A stretch of DNA of 35,740 bases, from assembly GCA_905236535.1 (NCBI GenBank), contig CAJOQN010000061.1, positions 1 through 35,740 on the forward strand, written 5' to 3'. The position numbers and the translations under genes were made by a program. The stretch comes from an uncultured Bacilli bacterium. Its GTDB lineage: Bacteria; Bacillota_I; Bacilli_A; RFN20; CAG-826. This document shows, piece by piece, positions 1-9,044 of this stretch. How positions within the stretch are numbered: position 1 is the first letter of the stretch; every line of letters begins with the position of its first letter. The notes under the pieces were generated by a model that was not told the origin of the DNA, did no database searches, and saw nothing but the letters and a program-made list of their open reading frames with translations.

Positions 1-50
1 GAAAAAGGTTTCTTAACAATTTATTTGTTAAGTCTAAAACGTAAATTAAA

Positions 51-92
51 AGGGGCTAAGTCACCTTATAGGTTTCTTAACAGCCCCTTTTT
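51..92. terminator. Rho-independent terminator-like hairpin downstream of the HIT gene
   Basis: AAAAGGGGCT...AGCCCCTTTTT long stem with inner ACC/GGT pairing; A-tract on one side and T-tract on the other, so possibly bidirectional. Confidence 0.75.
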
Positions 93-98
93 CATTGA

Positions 99-512
99 TT
101 AAAGTTGATCTTTGATTGATTTAGCAATCATCGGGAGATTGAGATCTTTGCTGTTATCTTTCATCTCAAGAATAAAGCCATCGCCCTTTTCATAACGAGG
201 GATGACATGGACATGGAAGTGATTAACACTTTGTCCCGCGGCTTCATAGCAGTTAGTGAGAATGTTGACACCTTTCGCTCCTAACATTTGGATTTGGACT
301 TGTCCAATTCTTTGAGCGACATCCATCACCTTATGGATGACTTCTTGAGGGGCCGCTAAAAAGTTATCGTAATGCTCTTTAGGAATGACGAGAACATGTC
401 CTTTTGTGACTTGAGAGATATCTAAGAAGGCTAAGACATCTTGGTCTTCAAAGATTTTATAACATGGAATTTCTCCACGAATGATTTTACAAAAAACATC
501 ATCTTGACTCAT
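99..512 (-). CDS. HIT family protein (histidine triad nucleotide hydrolase)
   Basis: FCKIIRGEIPCYKIFED... and HFHVHVIPRY histidine triad; start trimmed from 551 to MSQDD at 512, preceded by GAGGT Shine-Dalgarno. Confidence 0.93.
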   Translation of the reverse strand: MSQDDVFCKIIRGEIPCYKIFEDQDVLAFLDISQVTKGHVLVIPKEHYDNFLAAPQEVIHKVMDVAQRIGQVQIQMLGAKGVNILTNCYEAAGQSVNHFHVHVIPRYEKGDGFILEMKDNSKDLNLPMIAKSIKDQL

Positions 513-582
513 AATTAAGTACCTCGATAAAAATATTATATCACAAAACAAAAGAGCGAGGGTTACTCGCTCTTAAGAATTA

Positions 583-2319
583 TTAATCAAATAATTCTGG
601 ATAATTTGTCTTGAAGTAATTGTAGACGACTTGGTCGTGATAGAGAATACCAGCTTTATCTAACCAATGTTTGGTGGATAAGGTTTCATAGGTATCTTTT
701 TCAGCGACGACTTCACAGATTTCCATGACGAAGGTTTCAGCATCGTCTGGTCTTGTGACAGAATAACGGTTTTCGTTAATCTTGGAGAGCTTACTGGAGG
801 AAGCGGCTTCTAAGATTTGGACGATGTAGAAGGTTGAACCATCTTTATCGTAGAAGACCATATCTCTATCAGCAGAACCACTTTCAGTGGTTTCAGTCTT
901 AAGGAAGTAGGCTCCGTTAATTCTGGCGACGTATGGTGATTCGTTTACAGGTTTGGCATAGGTGTAGTTACCAGCTTCTCCTTGCCAACGATCCGCTTGA
1001 GCTTCTAAATCAGCTTTTTCGGTTAAGGCATTGGCGACACCAACGTTGAATAAACGGGAACGAAGGCTATCTGGTAAGTTGGTTAAGCCACCATCTTTGA
1101 TGTACCAACCGGTTTCGGTGTGGTCTCTTAAGTAGATTTCTCTCTCTTTGAGTTCTTTTCCAACTTCTTTGGTGTAAGTTCCGCCACCGGTGAAATCGCT
1201 TTCAACAGAAGTGTCACTTAATTGAGGATCATCTTTAATTTTGAGATAATCTTCCATCATGTCACCATATTCGGTGCCTTTGTAATAATCATTGGTGGAA
1301 TCATATTCGAAGCCGTTAGAAGCGACGAGAAGAGCTTCTTCTTCGGCGCTTAAGTCCGCACCTTTCCAAGCGTTACTTAAAATCTTTAAGGTATCAAGAT
1401 TAACAGTGTTATTACCATTTGGTTCGGCAAGGATATAATCATTGACGAATTGGTTGACTAAGTAACGGGCTGCGAGTGGGTATTCGTTGTTTGTTTTGAT
1501 GGAGACAATATTCACTTTACGAGCATAGCTACGTCCTAAAGTATTATATTGTTCATCTAAGATATATTGTTCGACGAGCATTTCTTTATAGATTTGTGGA
1601 ACAATTTTATCTTCAACATAAGTGTTATTACCATCGGAGTATAAACCCCAGTAATATCCCTTATTTAAGATTCCGGCGTTGAAGACATCAACATCTTCGA
1701 TGGCAGGATCAAGTAATCCTGTATAGGTGGTGACGGTCGCTGGAGAATTAACTTTTTCTAAGTTATTTCTTAAGCTCATTAAGTATTTTTCTTCTCTGAA
1801 GATGCTTCTATCGGAATAGGAACCACCAGAGATGTCTTGATACATTTTTTTCGCCACTCTCTTTTCGATGTTGTTGAAACGTTCTTTAACGCGGTCTTTT
1901 TCGCTTTGAGATGCATTGGCATCTTCGGCGACTTCTGTACCTTCATCATCAACACGTTTGCCATCATCGTTGACGGTCCAATAAGCTTTATGACCTTTAA
2001 CAAAGTCATCGACATTGGTTCCATCTTTGACGGTGAATAAGGTGTCATCACCATCTTTATATCCTTTGACATATTGATCGTAAGGACCAAAGATGCTGAC
2101 AGCGTATTGATAAAGAACTTTTTCTAAGGTTTGACTTGCGACGTTGTTTTCATGAATATCATCATAGATGATAGACATAAGGTTGTTATAAAGATCATCG
2201 TCGACATTCATCACTTTGTCGTCTTTATAGCCGGTTGGCTTAGCGATGATTTCGGAGCATGCGCTTAAGGTTAATAAGGAAGCTGCACCTAAGACTAAGA
2301 GTTTAATTTTATTTTGCAT
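583..2319 (-). CDS. Large lipoprotein, SurA/PrsA-like N-terminal architecture (foldase-like)
   Basis: Lipobox LLTLSAC; start trimmed to MQNKIKLL at 2319 with AAGGAG SD; architecture resembles the upstream parvulin-like lipoprotein. Confidence 0.7.
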   Translation of the reverse strand: MQNKIKLLVLGAASLLTLSACSEIIAKPTGYKDDKVMNVDDDLYNNLMSIIYDDIHENNVASQTLEKVLYQYAVSIFGPYDQYVKGYKDGDDTLFTVKDGTNVDDFVKGHKAYWTVNDDGKRVDDEGTEVAEDANASQSEKDRVKERFNNIEKRVAKKMYQDISGGSYSDRSIFREEKYLMSLRNNLEKVNSPATVTTYTGLLDPAIEDVDVFNAGILNKGYYWGLYSDGNNTYVEDKIVPQIYKEMLVEQYILDEQYNTLGRSYARKVNIVSIKTNNEYPLAARYLVNQFVNDYILAEPNGNNTVNLDTLKILSNAWKGADLSAEEEALLVASNGFEYDSTNDYYKGTEYGDMMEDYLKIKDDPQLSDTSVESDFTGGGTYTKEVGKELKEREIYLRDHTETGWYIKDGGLTNLPDSLRSRLFNVGVANALTEKADLEAQADRWQGEAGNYTYAKPVNESPYVARINGAYFLKTETTESGSADRDMVFYDKDGSTFYIVQILEAASSSKLSKINENRYSVTRPDDAETFVMEICEVVAEKDTYETLSTKHWLDKAGILYHDQVVYNYFKTNYPELFD

Positions 2320-4132
2320 AGTAGCAAGCTCCTTCTTTCGCAAATGCGGGATCAGTACTGGCGTCTTTGAATTTTAAGGCACACATCTCAGGAATGAGAC
2401 GTTCTTCAGTACGGTTTGCTTCTTGAATGGTGATAAGTTCGAGATAGGATCTCCAACTGCTATTCATGGTTTCTGCAGCATTCCAAAGATTATATTCTCT
2501 TTGAGAAGCAATGTAGTTTGCGACTAATTCTTCTAAATTGATATTATCGTTGGAAAGGAATTCAATGTTTTCACCTTCTTCTTCAACAAAGTATTCGTAT
2601 AAACGATAGCTATATGTTGAATCGAAGTTCTTGATGGTGTTCTTTAATTCTTCTGCTCTATCTTTGTAGACAGATTTATTAGTGGTGTTTTCATATGTAA
2701 CATATGTTTTGACACTAGAGTCATAGCCTTCATCACCTGGGATTAAAGCATCAGGATTGTAGTAAGCTTGTAAATCGGAGTCGGTAATAGCCTTTTCTAA
2801 AATCATGAAGTGAATACCGTGTTGTGAACGAACGGCGATGATTGGACGGCCTAATTCATCGGTTAAGATACCTTGGTTTGCCGCTAAAGAGATGTTATCA
2901 AGATGACGGAAACCAGTCTTTGTGGAATCAGCACCTAATAATGGAAGGCTGGTATCAACATCTGTTGTGGCAGTAATTTCACCATTATAACTACCTTCTG
3001 GTAAAACGTTGTTGGTAATGACAAAGACATTGTGTCTGTTGAGATATTTATTCCAATAAATGTTTCTTGGATAATAATGTTCATTACCTTCGTTGACTTC
3101 TTTACCGGTGGAATCGGTGGTGTCTTCACGTAATTCGTTAATTTTAACGAAAGCGTTATATGGGACATAGCCTAAACCAATTTCATTTAATTTTTCAGTA
3201 ACGGTCTTTTGTTTGTTTAAACCATTACCTTCAGAATCGGTGTCAAGGAAGTCACCAGTTAATCCAAGTCCTTCAGATAAGTCTTGGATTTCGCTTGTGG
3301 TATTTTGAGAATAGATCGCATCATAAGCATAGATACCAAGTTTGAATTCGTTGACGAATGAAGTACTTGTATCCATGATGCCGACAGAACCATATTTTTC
3401 CGCACTTCCGGAATCACCACTTAAGTCGTGAGCAATTTCACCAAAGGTGGATTTGCCATCGAATAAAGCCTTAACAACTGTATATAAGCTAAGGGCTTCA
3501 TTAGAAGTAATAGTTCCATTATAGAAGCTGGATTCACCACCAGAGACACTGGTAAGGATATGTCTGATGTGATATGGGAATTTTGAAGCGGCTTTATCTG
3601 TTTGAGTTAAGCCGATATATTCCTTTAATAAATCTTCTTTGTTAACTCTGAAGTACCAATCTTTAATTTCTTCTTCTTCGGATTGATAAATTAATTTTTG
3701 TAAGAGTTCTTTTTCGTTTTCAACTCCGTGGTTTTCGAGAACTTTTTCCCATTCTTCTTTATAGTTGCCACCTTTATTTTTGGCTTCTTTCTTTAAGCCA
3801 GCGATTTCGTTTTTGGCATCTTGTTGAATTTGAGAATAACTTCTCTTTGTGGTTTCACCGCTTTGAGAAACCTCTTTGAGCTTGCTGTTATCGTTTTGGA
3901 ATTCATAACGAACAAGAACTTCAAGCATGGCATCATAAATCTTTCCAATACCTGCAGAGGTTTTTAAGTAATCATAGTAGACGCTATCGGTTAATACATC
4001 TACTTCTTGTCCGTCATATCCTTTGAATGTTACAACGGCTTTCTCATTAGAGGTGACCTTCCCGCAGGAAGTCATAGCAAGTGAAGCAATGAAAGCAGTA
4101 ACTAAACTAACTGATAGTTTACTTTTCTTCAT
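2309..4132 (-). CDS. Large lipoprotein with parvulin (PpiC-type rotamase)-like domain
   Basis: Lipobox SLAMTSC; FPYHIRHILTSV...FGEIAHDLSGDSGSAEKYGSVGIMDTSTSFVNEF matches the parvulin pattern (HILxxV, FxxxAxxxSxDxGSAxxGGxLG, F); AGGAGG SD. Confidence 0.75.
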   Translation of the reverse strand: MKKSKLSVSLVTAFIASLAMTSCGKVTSNEKAVVTFKGYDGQEVDVLTDSVYYDYLKTSAGIGKIYDAMLEVLVRYEFQNDNSKLKEVSQSGETTKRSYSQIQQDAKNEIAGLKKEAKNKGGNYKEEWEKVLENHGVENEKELLQKLIYQSEEEEIKDWYFRVNKEDLLKEYIGLTQTDKAASKFPYHIRHILTSVSGGESSFYNGTITSNEALSLYTVVKALFDGKSTFGEIAHDLSGDSGSAEKYGSVGIMDTSTSFVNEFKLGIYAYDAIYSQNTTSEIQDLSEGLGLTGDFLDTDSEGNGLNKQKTVTEKLNEIGLGYVPYNAFVKINELREDTTDSTGKEVNEGNEHYYPRNIYWNKYLNRHNVFVITNNVLPEGSYNGEITATTDVDTSLPLLGADSTKTGFRHLDNISLAANQGILTDELGRPIIAVRSQHGIHFMILEKAITDSDLQAYYNPDALIPGDEGYDSSVKTYVTYENTTNKSVYKDRAEELKNTIKNFDSTYSYRLYEYFVEEEGENIEFLSNDNINLEELVANYIASQREYNLWNAAETMNSSWRSYLELITIQEANRTEERLIPEMCALKFKDASTDPAFAKEGACYYAK

Positions 4133-4169
4133 TATTCTTCTTCCTCCTTAAAAAATGAATAGCGTTATT

Positions 4170-4198
4170 ATTGTATAGACCTGCGATATTCTTTTCAA
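4170..4198 (-). promoter_or_regulatory. Sigma-A-type promoter for the lipoprotein operon
   Basis: Minus strand TTGAAA (4198-4193), 17-nt spacer, TACAAT (4175-4170). Confidence 0.65.
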
Positions 4199-4350
4199 TA
4201 ATATTTTTTAAAAAATATCAAAAATATCAAATTTACATATACGCGTGAGGCAAAAACAGGACCCTTTTCTTATCCTATTTATTGATTTTGAGCATTTCAT
4301 TTGTAAATATAGGTAACCCTCTATAAAATAACTAAGGTTGAGGTAAAGGT

Positions 4351-5169
4351 ATGTCAACATTACGAATTAAAGATTTATATGCTGAAGTTGAAGGCAAGAT
4401 GATTCTTAAAGGATTGAATCTTACGGTCAATGAAGGTGAAACAGTGGCCCTTTTGGGTAGAAACGGACATGGAAAGTCTACTTTATTAAATGTCATTATG
4501 GGTCATCCAAGATACAAGGTGGTCTCTGGATCCATCTTTTTAGATGATCTAAATATTTTAGAAATGTCTCCAGATCAAAGAGCAAAAGCTGGTTTATTCT
4601 TCGGAATGCAATATCCAAGTGAAGTTCCTGGAGTGAATAATTCTGATTTTTTAAGAGTCGCTTTAAACGCTCGTTTGGACAAACCTGTTTCGACTTATAA
4701 ATTCTATAAAATGTTAGACGCAGCAACCAAAGAATTAGACATGCCTTTTGACCTTGCAACCCGCTCTCTCAACGAAGGTTTTTCAGGCGGAGAAAAGAAG
4801 AGAAATGAGATATTGCAACTTATCCTACTTGAACCAAAAATATCTATGCTTGATGAAATCGATTCTGGCTTAGATGTTGATGCTATTAATGTTGTTGCAA
4901 AAGCCATTAACAAAGAAAAAGATAAAGGTCATGGATTCCTTGTAATTTCTCACTATGCGAGACTTTTTGAAATTGTTAAAGCCGACCGTTCGGCGGTCAT
5001 GATTGATGGCAAAATCGTTCTTGAAGGTGGCCCTGATTTAATCAGTAAGATTGATAAAGAAGGATACGAATTCCTCAAGATCGAATATGGTATTGATATT
5101 GAAAAAGAAGAAAAAGAAATGAATGCAACTTCGCTTGGTTCTTGCGGTGTTAAAGAAGCTATTAAATAA
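4351..5169 (+). CDS. sufC: Fe-S cluster assembly ATPase SufC
   Basis: ABC ATPase with GRNGHGKST Walker A, LNEGFSGGEKKRNE signature, SMLDEIDSGLD; first gene of suf operon. Confidence 0.96.
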   Translation: MSTLRIKDLYAEVEGKMILKGLNLTVNEGETVALLGRNGHGKSTLLNVIMGHPRYKVVSGSIFLDDLNILEMSPDQRAKAGLFFGMQYPSEVPGVNNSDFLRVALNARLDKPVSTYKFYKMLDAATKELDMPFDLATRSLNEGFSGGEKKRNEILQLILLEPKISMLDEIDSGLDVDAINVVAKAINKEKDKGHGFLVISHYARLFEIVKADRSAVMIDGKIVLEGGPDLISKIDKEGYEFLKIEYGIDIEKEEKEMNATSLGSCGVKEAIK

Positions 5170-5171
5170 AT

Positions 5172-5984
5172 ATGAATTTCTCCCAATATTTAAAACAATT
5201 CAATGATAAAGATTATGACATCATGTCAATGAATGATGATTCTTTTGCTTTTATTGATGACGATGAAACTTTAAATATTTTTATTAAAGAAAATAGTGTC
5301 ATTTCAATTTCTTTTGGGGATTTCATAAGTGATGATTTTAACAATATTTGTTTTAGACTTTTACAAGGTGCTAAAGTTCAACTTTTTGGACTTCTCACCG
5401 AAGTTGTTCCCACTTTAAATGTTCACATAATTTTAGAAAAAGATGCGGAAATTGGGTGCTTTTTCCTCGATTTTATGGAAAAAACAAACAAAACATTAGT
5501 GACTATTGATCTTAATGGAGAAGGTTCTAAAGCTACATGGAAACTTGCTTCTTTAGCGAGAGAAAACGACAATAAAGAATTTGATGTTTATATTAATCAC
5601 TATTATCGAAATACCTATGCTTTAAGCGAGAATTATGGCATCGCAAAAGATAGTTCTCGACTTGTCTTTGATGGTATTAGTGATATTAAAAATGGAGCGA
5701 TTGGGTCTTCGACTAGACAAGTTGCTAAAACTGTTTTGTTCGACGATGAAGCAAAGGCTAAATCTATGCCTATTTTGAAAATTTCTGAGAATGATATTAG
5801 CGCTTCACACGCCACCAGTGTGGGAACCTTGAACGAGAACGAAGTTTTCTACCTCACATCTCGTGGTATCAGTGAAGAAATGGCCAAAAACCTTATCACT
5901 TTAGGATATTTTAATCCTATCATTTCAAAGTTTGATGAAAAGGCTCAAAAAGAAATTCAAAAATTAATTAAGGAGAGGATGTAA
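5172..5984 (+). CDS. sufD: Fe-S cluster assembly protein SufD (compact)
   Basis: C-terminal SufBD core ...ISASHATSVGTLNENEVFYLTSRGIS...; position between sufC and sufS; 270 aa. Confidence 0.9.
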   Translation: MNFSQYLKQFNDKDYDIMSMNDDSFAFIDDDETLNIFIKENSVISISFGDFISDDFNNICFRLLQGAKVQLFGLLTEVVPTLNVHIILEKDAEIGCFFLDFMEKTNKTLVTIDLNGEGSKATWKLASLARENDNKEFDVYINHYYRNTYALSENYGIAKDSSRLVFDGISDIKNGAIGSSTRQVAKTVLFDDEAKAKSMPILKISENDISASHATSVGTLNENEVFYLTSRGISEEMAKNLITLGYFNPIISKFDEKAQKEIQKLIKERM

Positions 5985-7220
5985 ATGTATAAAGTAGATG
6001 AAATTCGCAAACTCTTTCCGATGTTAAATCCTCAAAAAACGATGCAAGGAAAACCTTTAGTGTTCCTTGATAATTCATCGACTACTTTTAAACCTACATG
6101 CGTGATTGACGCGCTTGATAAATATTATCGCGAAGAGACCTCTAATTCCCATCGTGGAGACTATGATCTTTGCTACAATATGGACCAAGAATTATTAGAG
6201 GCCAGAAAAGCGGTTGCCAATTTTGTAAATTGCGATGTAAATGAAGTCGTTTTTACAAGTGGAACAACAATGTCTATAAACCTTGTCGCGTGGTGTTATG
6301 GCATGAAATTCTTAAAAGAGGGTGATGAAATCCTTCTTTCGGAAGCCGAACACGCCTCTAATTTGCTACCATGGTATAAAGTTGCCTCTTTAAAAGGAGC
6401 AAAATTATCATTTGTGCCTCTTGATAAAGAAGGTAGAGTGACTCTTGAAAATGTCAAGAAAGCATTAAATAAAAACACTAAGATTGTCTCATTGGCGCAT
6501 ATCGGCAATGTCATGGGATTCATGATTGATGTCAAAGGCATTGCCAAAGCTGCTCATGAAGTTGGGGCTATTATGGTGGTTGATGGAGCCCAATCAGTGC
6601 CACATATTAAAACAAACTTTAAAGATTGGGATATTGATTTTCTCGCTTTCTCTTCTCATAAGATGTGTGGGCCAACTGGAGTTGGGGCCTTAATTGGAAA
6701 ATATGAACTTTTAGAAAAGATGGATCCTTTATTCTCTGGTGGGGGAATGAATATCACATTTGACACAAATGGAGATGTTGAATATTTAGAAGCACCAGTC
6801 AAATTTGAATCCGGAACTTTAAATCTTGCCGGGATTATGGGGTTTAAAGCTGCGATTAATTTCATTGATGAACTTGGCATTGATAACATTCATCTACACG
6901 AAAGAGAACTTCGCGAATATGCGATTAACGAATTAGAAAAATTAGATAATGTTATTATGTATAATAAAAACGCTGAAGGAAGCATGATTACCTTTAATGT
7001 CAAAGGAGTTTTTGCTCAAGATGAAGCAACCTTATTAAATTCAAAAGGTATTGCGGTTAGAAGCGGACAACATTGTGCGAAAATTTTAAATGGTTTTTTA
7101 GAAACCCCAGCGACTGTCCGTATGTCGATTGCTTTATATACGAATAAAGGAGATATTGATGCTTTTGTGGAAGCACTTAGAAATGGAGGAGATATTCTTG
7201 ATGCCTATTTCAATGACTAA
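5985..7220 (+). CDS. sufS: Cysteine desulfurase SufS
   Basis: PLP site AFSSHKMCGPTGVGAL, active-site RSGQHCAK. Confidence 0.96.
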   Translation: MYKVDEIRKLFPMLNPQKTMQGKPLVFLDNSSTTFKPTCVIDALDKYYREETSNSHRGDYDLCYNMDQELLEARKAVANFVNCDVNEVVFTSGTTMSINLVAWCYGMKFLKEGDEILLSEAEHASNLLPWYKVASLKGAKLSFVPLDKEGRVTLENVKKALNKNTKIVSLAHIGNVMGFMIDVKGIAKAAHEVGAIMVVDGAQSVPHIKTNFKDWDIDFLAFSSHKMCGPTGVGALIGKYELLEKMDPLFSGGGMNITFDTNGDVEYLEAPVKFESGTLNLAGIMGFKAAINFIDELGIDNIHLHERELREYAINELEKLDNVIMYNKNAEGSMITFNVKGVFAQDEATLLNSKGIAVRSGQHCAKILNGFLETPATVRMSIALYTNKGDIDAFVEALRNGGDILDAYFND

Positions 7221-7638
7221 CGAAATGATGAGAGCGATTATTATGGATCATTATTCTAACCCCATCCATAAAGTTGCCCCAAAAGATGATAGCTATCAAA
7301 GAATCCATATGCATTCTGATAACTGCATCGATGACATTGATGTTTTTGTCAAATTTGATAACGATGTTATCGTTGATGCCTGTTTTACAGGGATTGGATG
7401 CACAATTTCAACCGCGTCCACTGACGTGATGTGTGAATTAATCATTGGCAAAAATAAAGAGGAAGCTAATTATTTAATCGAACAATTTATGCATATGATG
7501 CATGAAGAACATTTTGATGAAGAAGCTTTAGAAGAAGCTAATGCTTTTGTTAATACTTCGAAACAAGCCGCCCGTATTAGATGTGCGACTATTGGTTGGA
7601 GAGCCATCGACTCCATTATTAAAGACGAGAATAAATAA
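7201..7638 (+). CDS. sufU: Fe-S cluster scaffold/sulfurtransferase SufU
   Basis: [42 protein letters not shown]; start trimmed from 7129 to ATG 7201 preceded by GGAGGAG. Confidence 0.92.
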   Translation: MPISMTNEMMRAIIMDHYSNPIHKVAPKDDSYQRIHMHSDNCIDDIDVFVKFDNDVIVDACFTGIGCTISTASTDVMCELIIGKNKEEANYLIEQFMHMMHEEHFDEEALEEANAFVNTSKQAARIRCATIGWRAIDSIIKDENK

Positions 7639-7639
7639 A

Positions 7640-9043
7640 ATGAGTGATAAGATTAAATTTCAAGAAGAACAACAAAGAAAGTACGGATTTAAAGACCAAG
7701 ATGTTTCAATTATGAACACTGGTAAGGGTCTTTCTGAAGAAGTGGTCAGGACCATTTCTAAGATTAAGAACGAACCTGATTGGATGCTTGAATTCCGTTT
7801 GAAAGCTTTAAAAGCTTTTAATTCTTTGAAGATGCCTTCTTATGGCCCAAATATGGATGATGTGGATTTTGATTCTTATACCTATTATACAAGAGTGAGT
7901 GATAAAGACGCTCAAAGTTGGGATGATGTTCCAGAAACCGTTAAAAATACCTTTAATAAACTTGGTATTCCTGAAGCTGAACAAAAATTCCTTTCTGGAG
8001 TTAATACTCAGTATGAATCCGAGATGGTTTATCACAATATGCTTAAAGAGATTGAAGATAAAGGCGTTGTTTTTGTTTCCACTGAAATGGGATTAAAACT
8101 CTATCCAGAACTTTATAAGAAATATTTTGGTAGCGTTGTTCCAATTGCTGATAATAAATTCTCCGCTTTAAATAGCGCGGTTTGGTCTGGTGGATCCTTT
8201 ATCTATGTTCCAAAAGGAGTGCATCTTGATAAGCCACTTCAATCATATTTTAGAATTAACAATGAAAAAACGGGTCAATTTGAAAGAACTTTAATTGTGG
8301 TCGATGAAGGAGCAAGTGTCCACTTTGTGGAAGGTTGTACCGCTCCTGCATATTCTAAAGATTCTTTACACGCAGCAGTCGTAGAGATTGTTGTTTTAAA
8401 AGATGCAAAATGTCGTTATACGACAATTCAAAACTGGTCGACAAATATTATCAATATGGTGACCCAAAGAGCCGCGGTTTTTGAAAATGGAACGATGGAA
8501 TGGGTGGATGGTAATATTGGTTCTTATAAGAACATGAAATATCCAGCCTGTATCTTAAAAGGTGAAGGGGCCAAAGGCACTGCTATTTCCATTGCGGTTG
8601 CCGGTCGAAATCAATTTCAAGATAACGGGGCAAGAATGATTCATGAAGCACCAAATACTTCTTCCAGAATTATTTCAAAATCAATTGTCAAGAATGGTGG
8701 AACTGCGAATTATCGTGGAACTGTTAGATTATTAAACAAGGCTAAAAACAGTCGTAGTCATATTGAATGTGACACTCTTATTTTGGATAACCTTTCAAAC
8801 AGTGATACTTATCCAAAGAACGAAGTTTATAATAACGAATCATTTATTGAACACGAGGCCACCGTTAGTAAAATCAATGAAGATCAACTCTTTTATTTAA
8901 TGTCTCGTGGGCTTAAAGAAAGCGAAGCAACCCAGATGATTATCATGGGATTTATCGAGCCATTCGCTAAGGAATTACCGATGGAATATGCGGTTGAACT
9001 CAATCAATTAATCAAGATGGATATGGAGGGTAGTGTCGGTTAA
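7640..9043 (+). CDS. sufB: Fe-S cluster assembly protein SufB
   Basis: [58 protein letters not shown]; start trimmed to MSDKIKF. Confidence 0.95.
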   Translation: MSDKIKFQEEQQRKYGFKDQDVSIMNTGKGLSEEVVRTISKIKNEPDWMLEFRLKALKAFNSLKMPSYGPNMDDVDFDSYTYYTRVSDKDAQSWDDVPETVKNTFNKLGIPEAEQKFLSGVNTQYESEMVYHNMLKEIEDKGVVFVSTEMGLKLYPELYKKYFGSVVPIADNKFSALNSAVWSGGSFIYVPKGVHLDKPLQSYFRINNEKTGQFERTLIVVDEGASVHFVEGCTAPAYSKDSLHAAVVEIVVLKDAKCRYTTIQNWSTNIINMVTQRAAVFENGTMEWVDGNIGSYKNMKYPACILKGEGAKGTAISIAVAGRNQFQDNGARMIHEAPNTSSRIISKSIVKNGGTANYRGTVRLLNKAKNSRSHIECDTLILDNLSNSDTYPKNEVYNNESFIEHEATVSKINEDQLFYLMSRGLKESEATQMIIMGFIEPFAKELPMEYAVELNQLIKMDMEGSVG

Positions 9044-9044
9044 A

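Noticed and set aside
1779-2090. Antisense/out-of-frame ORFs from the track (e.g. 1779..2090, 1837..2040, 4496..4759, 6296..6547, 9080..9265, 23229..23471, 34769..35017)
   Set aside because: They lie entirely inside well-supported genes in other frames, have low-complexity compositions and no recognisable domains; treated as shadow ORFs.
4133-4350. Riboswitch or regulatory RNA in the suf/lipoprotein divergent region
   Set aside because: No recognised aptamer core; only AT-rich sequence and promoters.
7129-7640. Long SufS/SufU/SufB ORF overlaps suggesting frameshifting
   Set aside because: They come from over-extended 5' ORF calls; starts at 7201 and 7640 leave only an ordinary short overlap.
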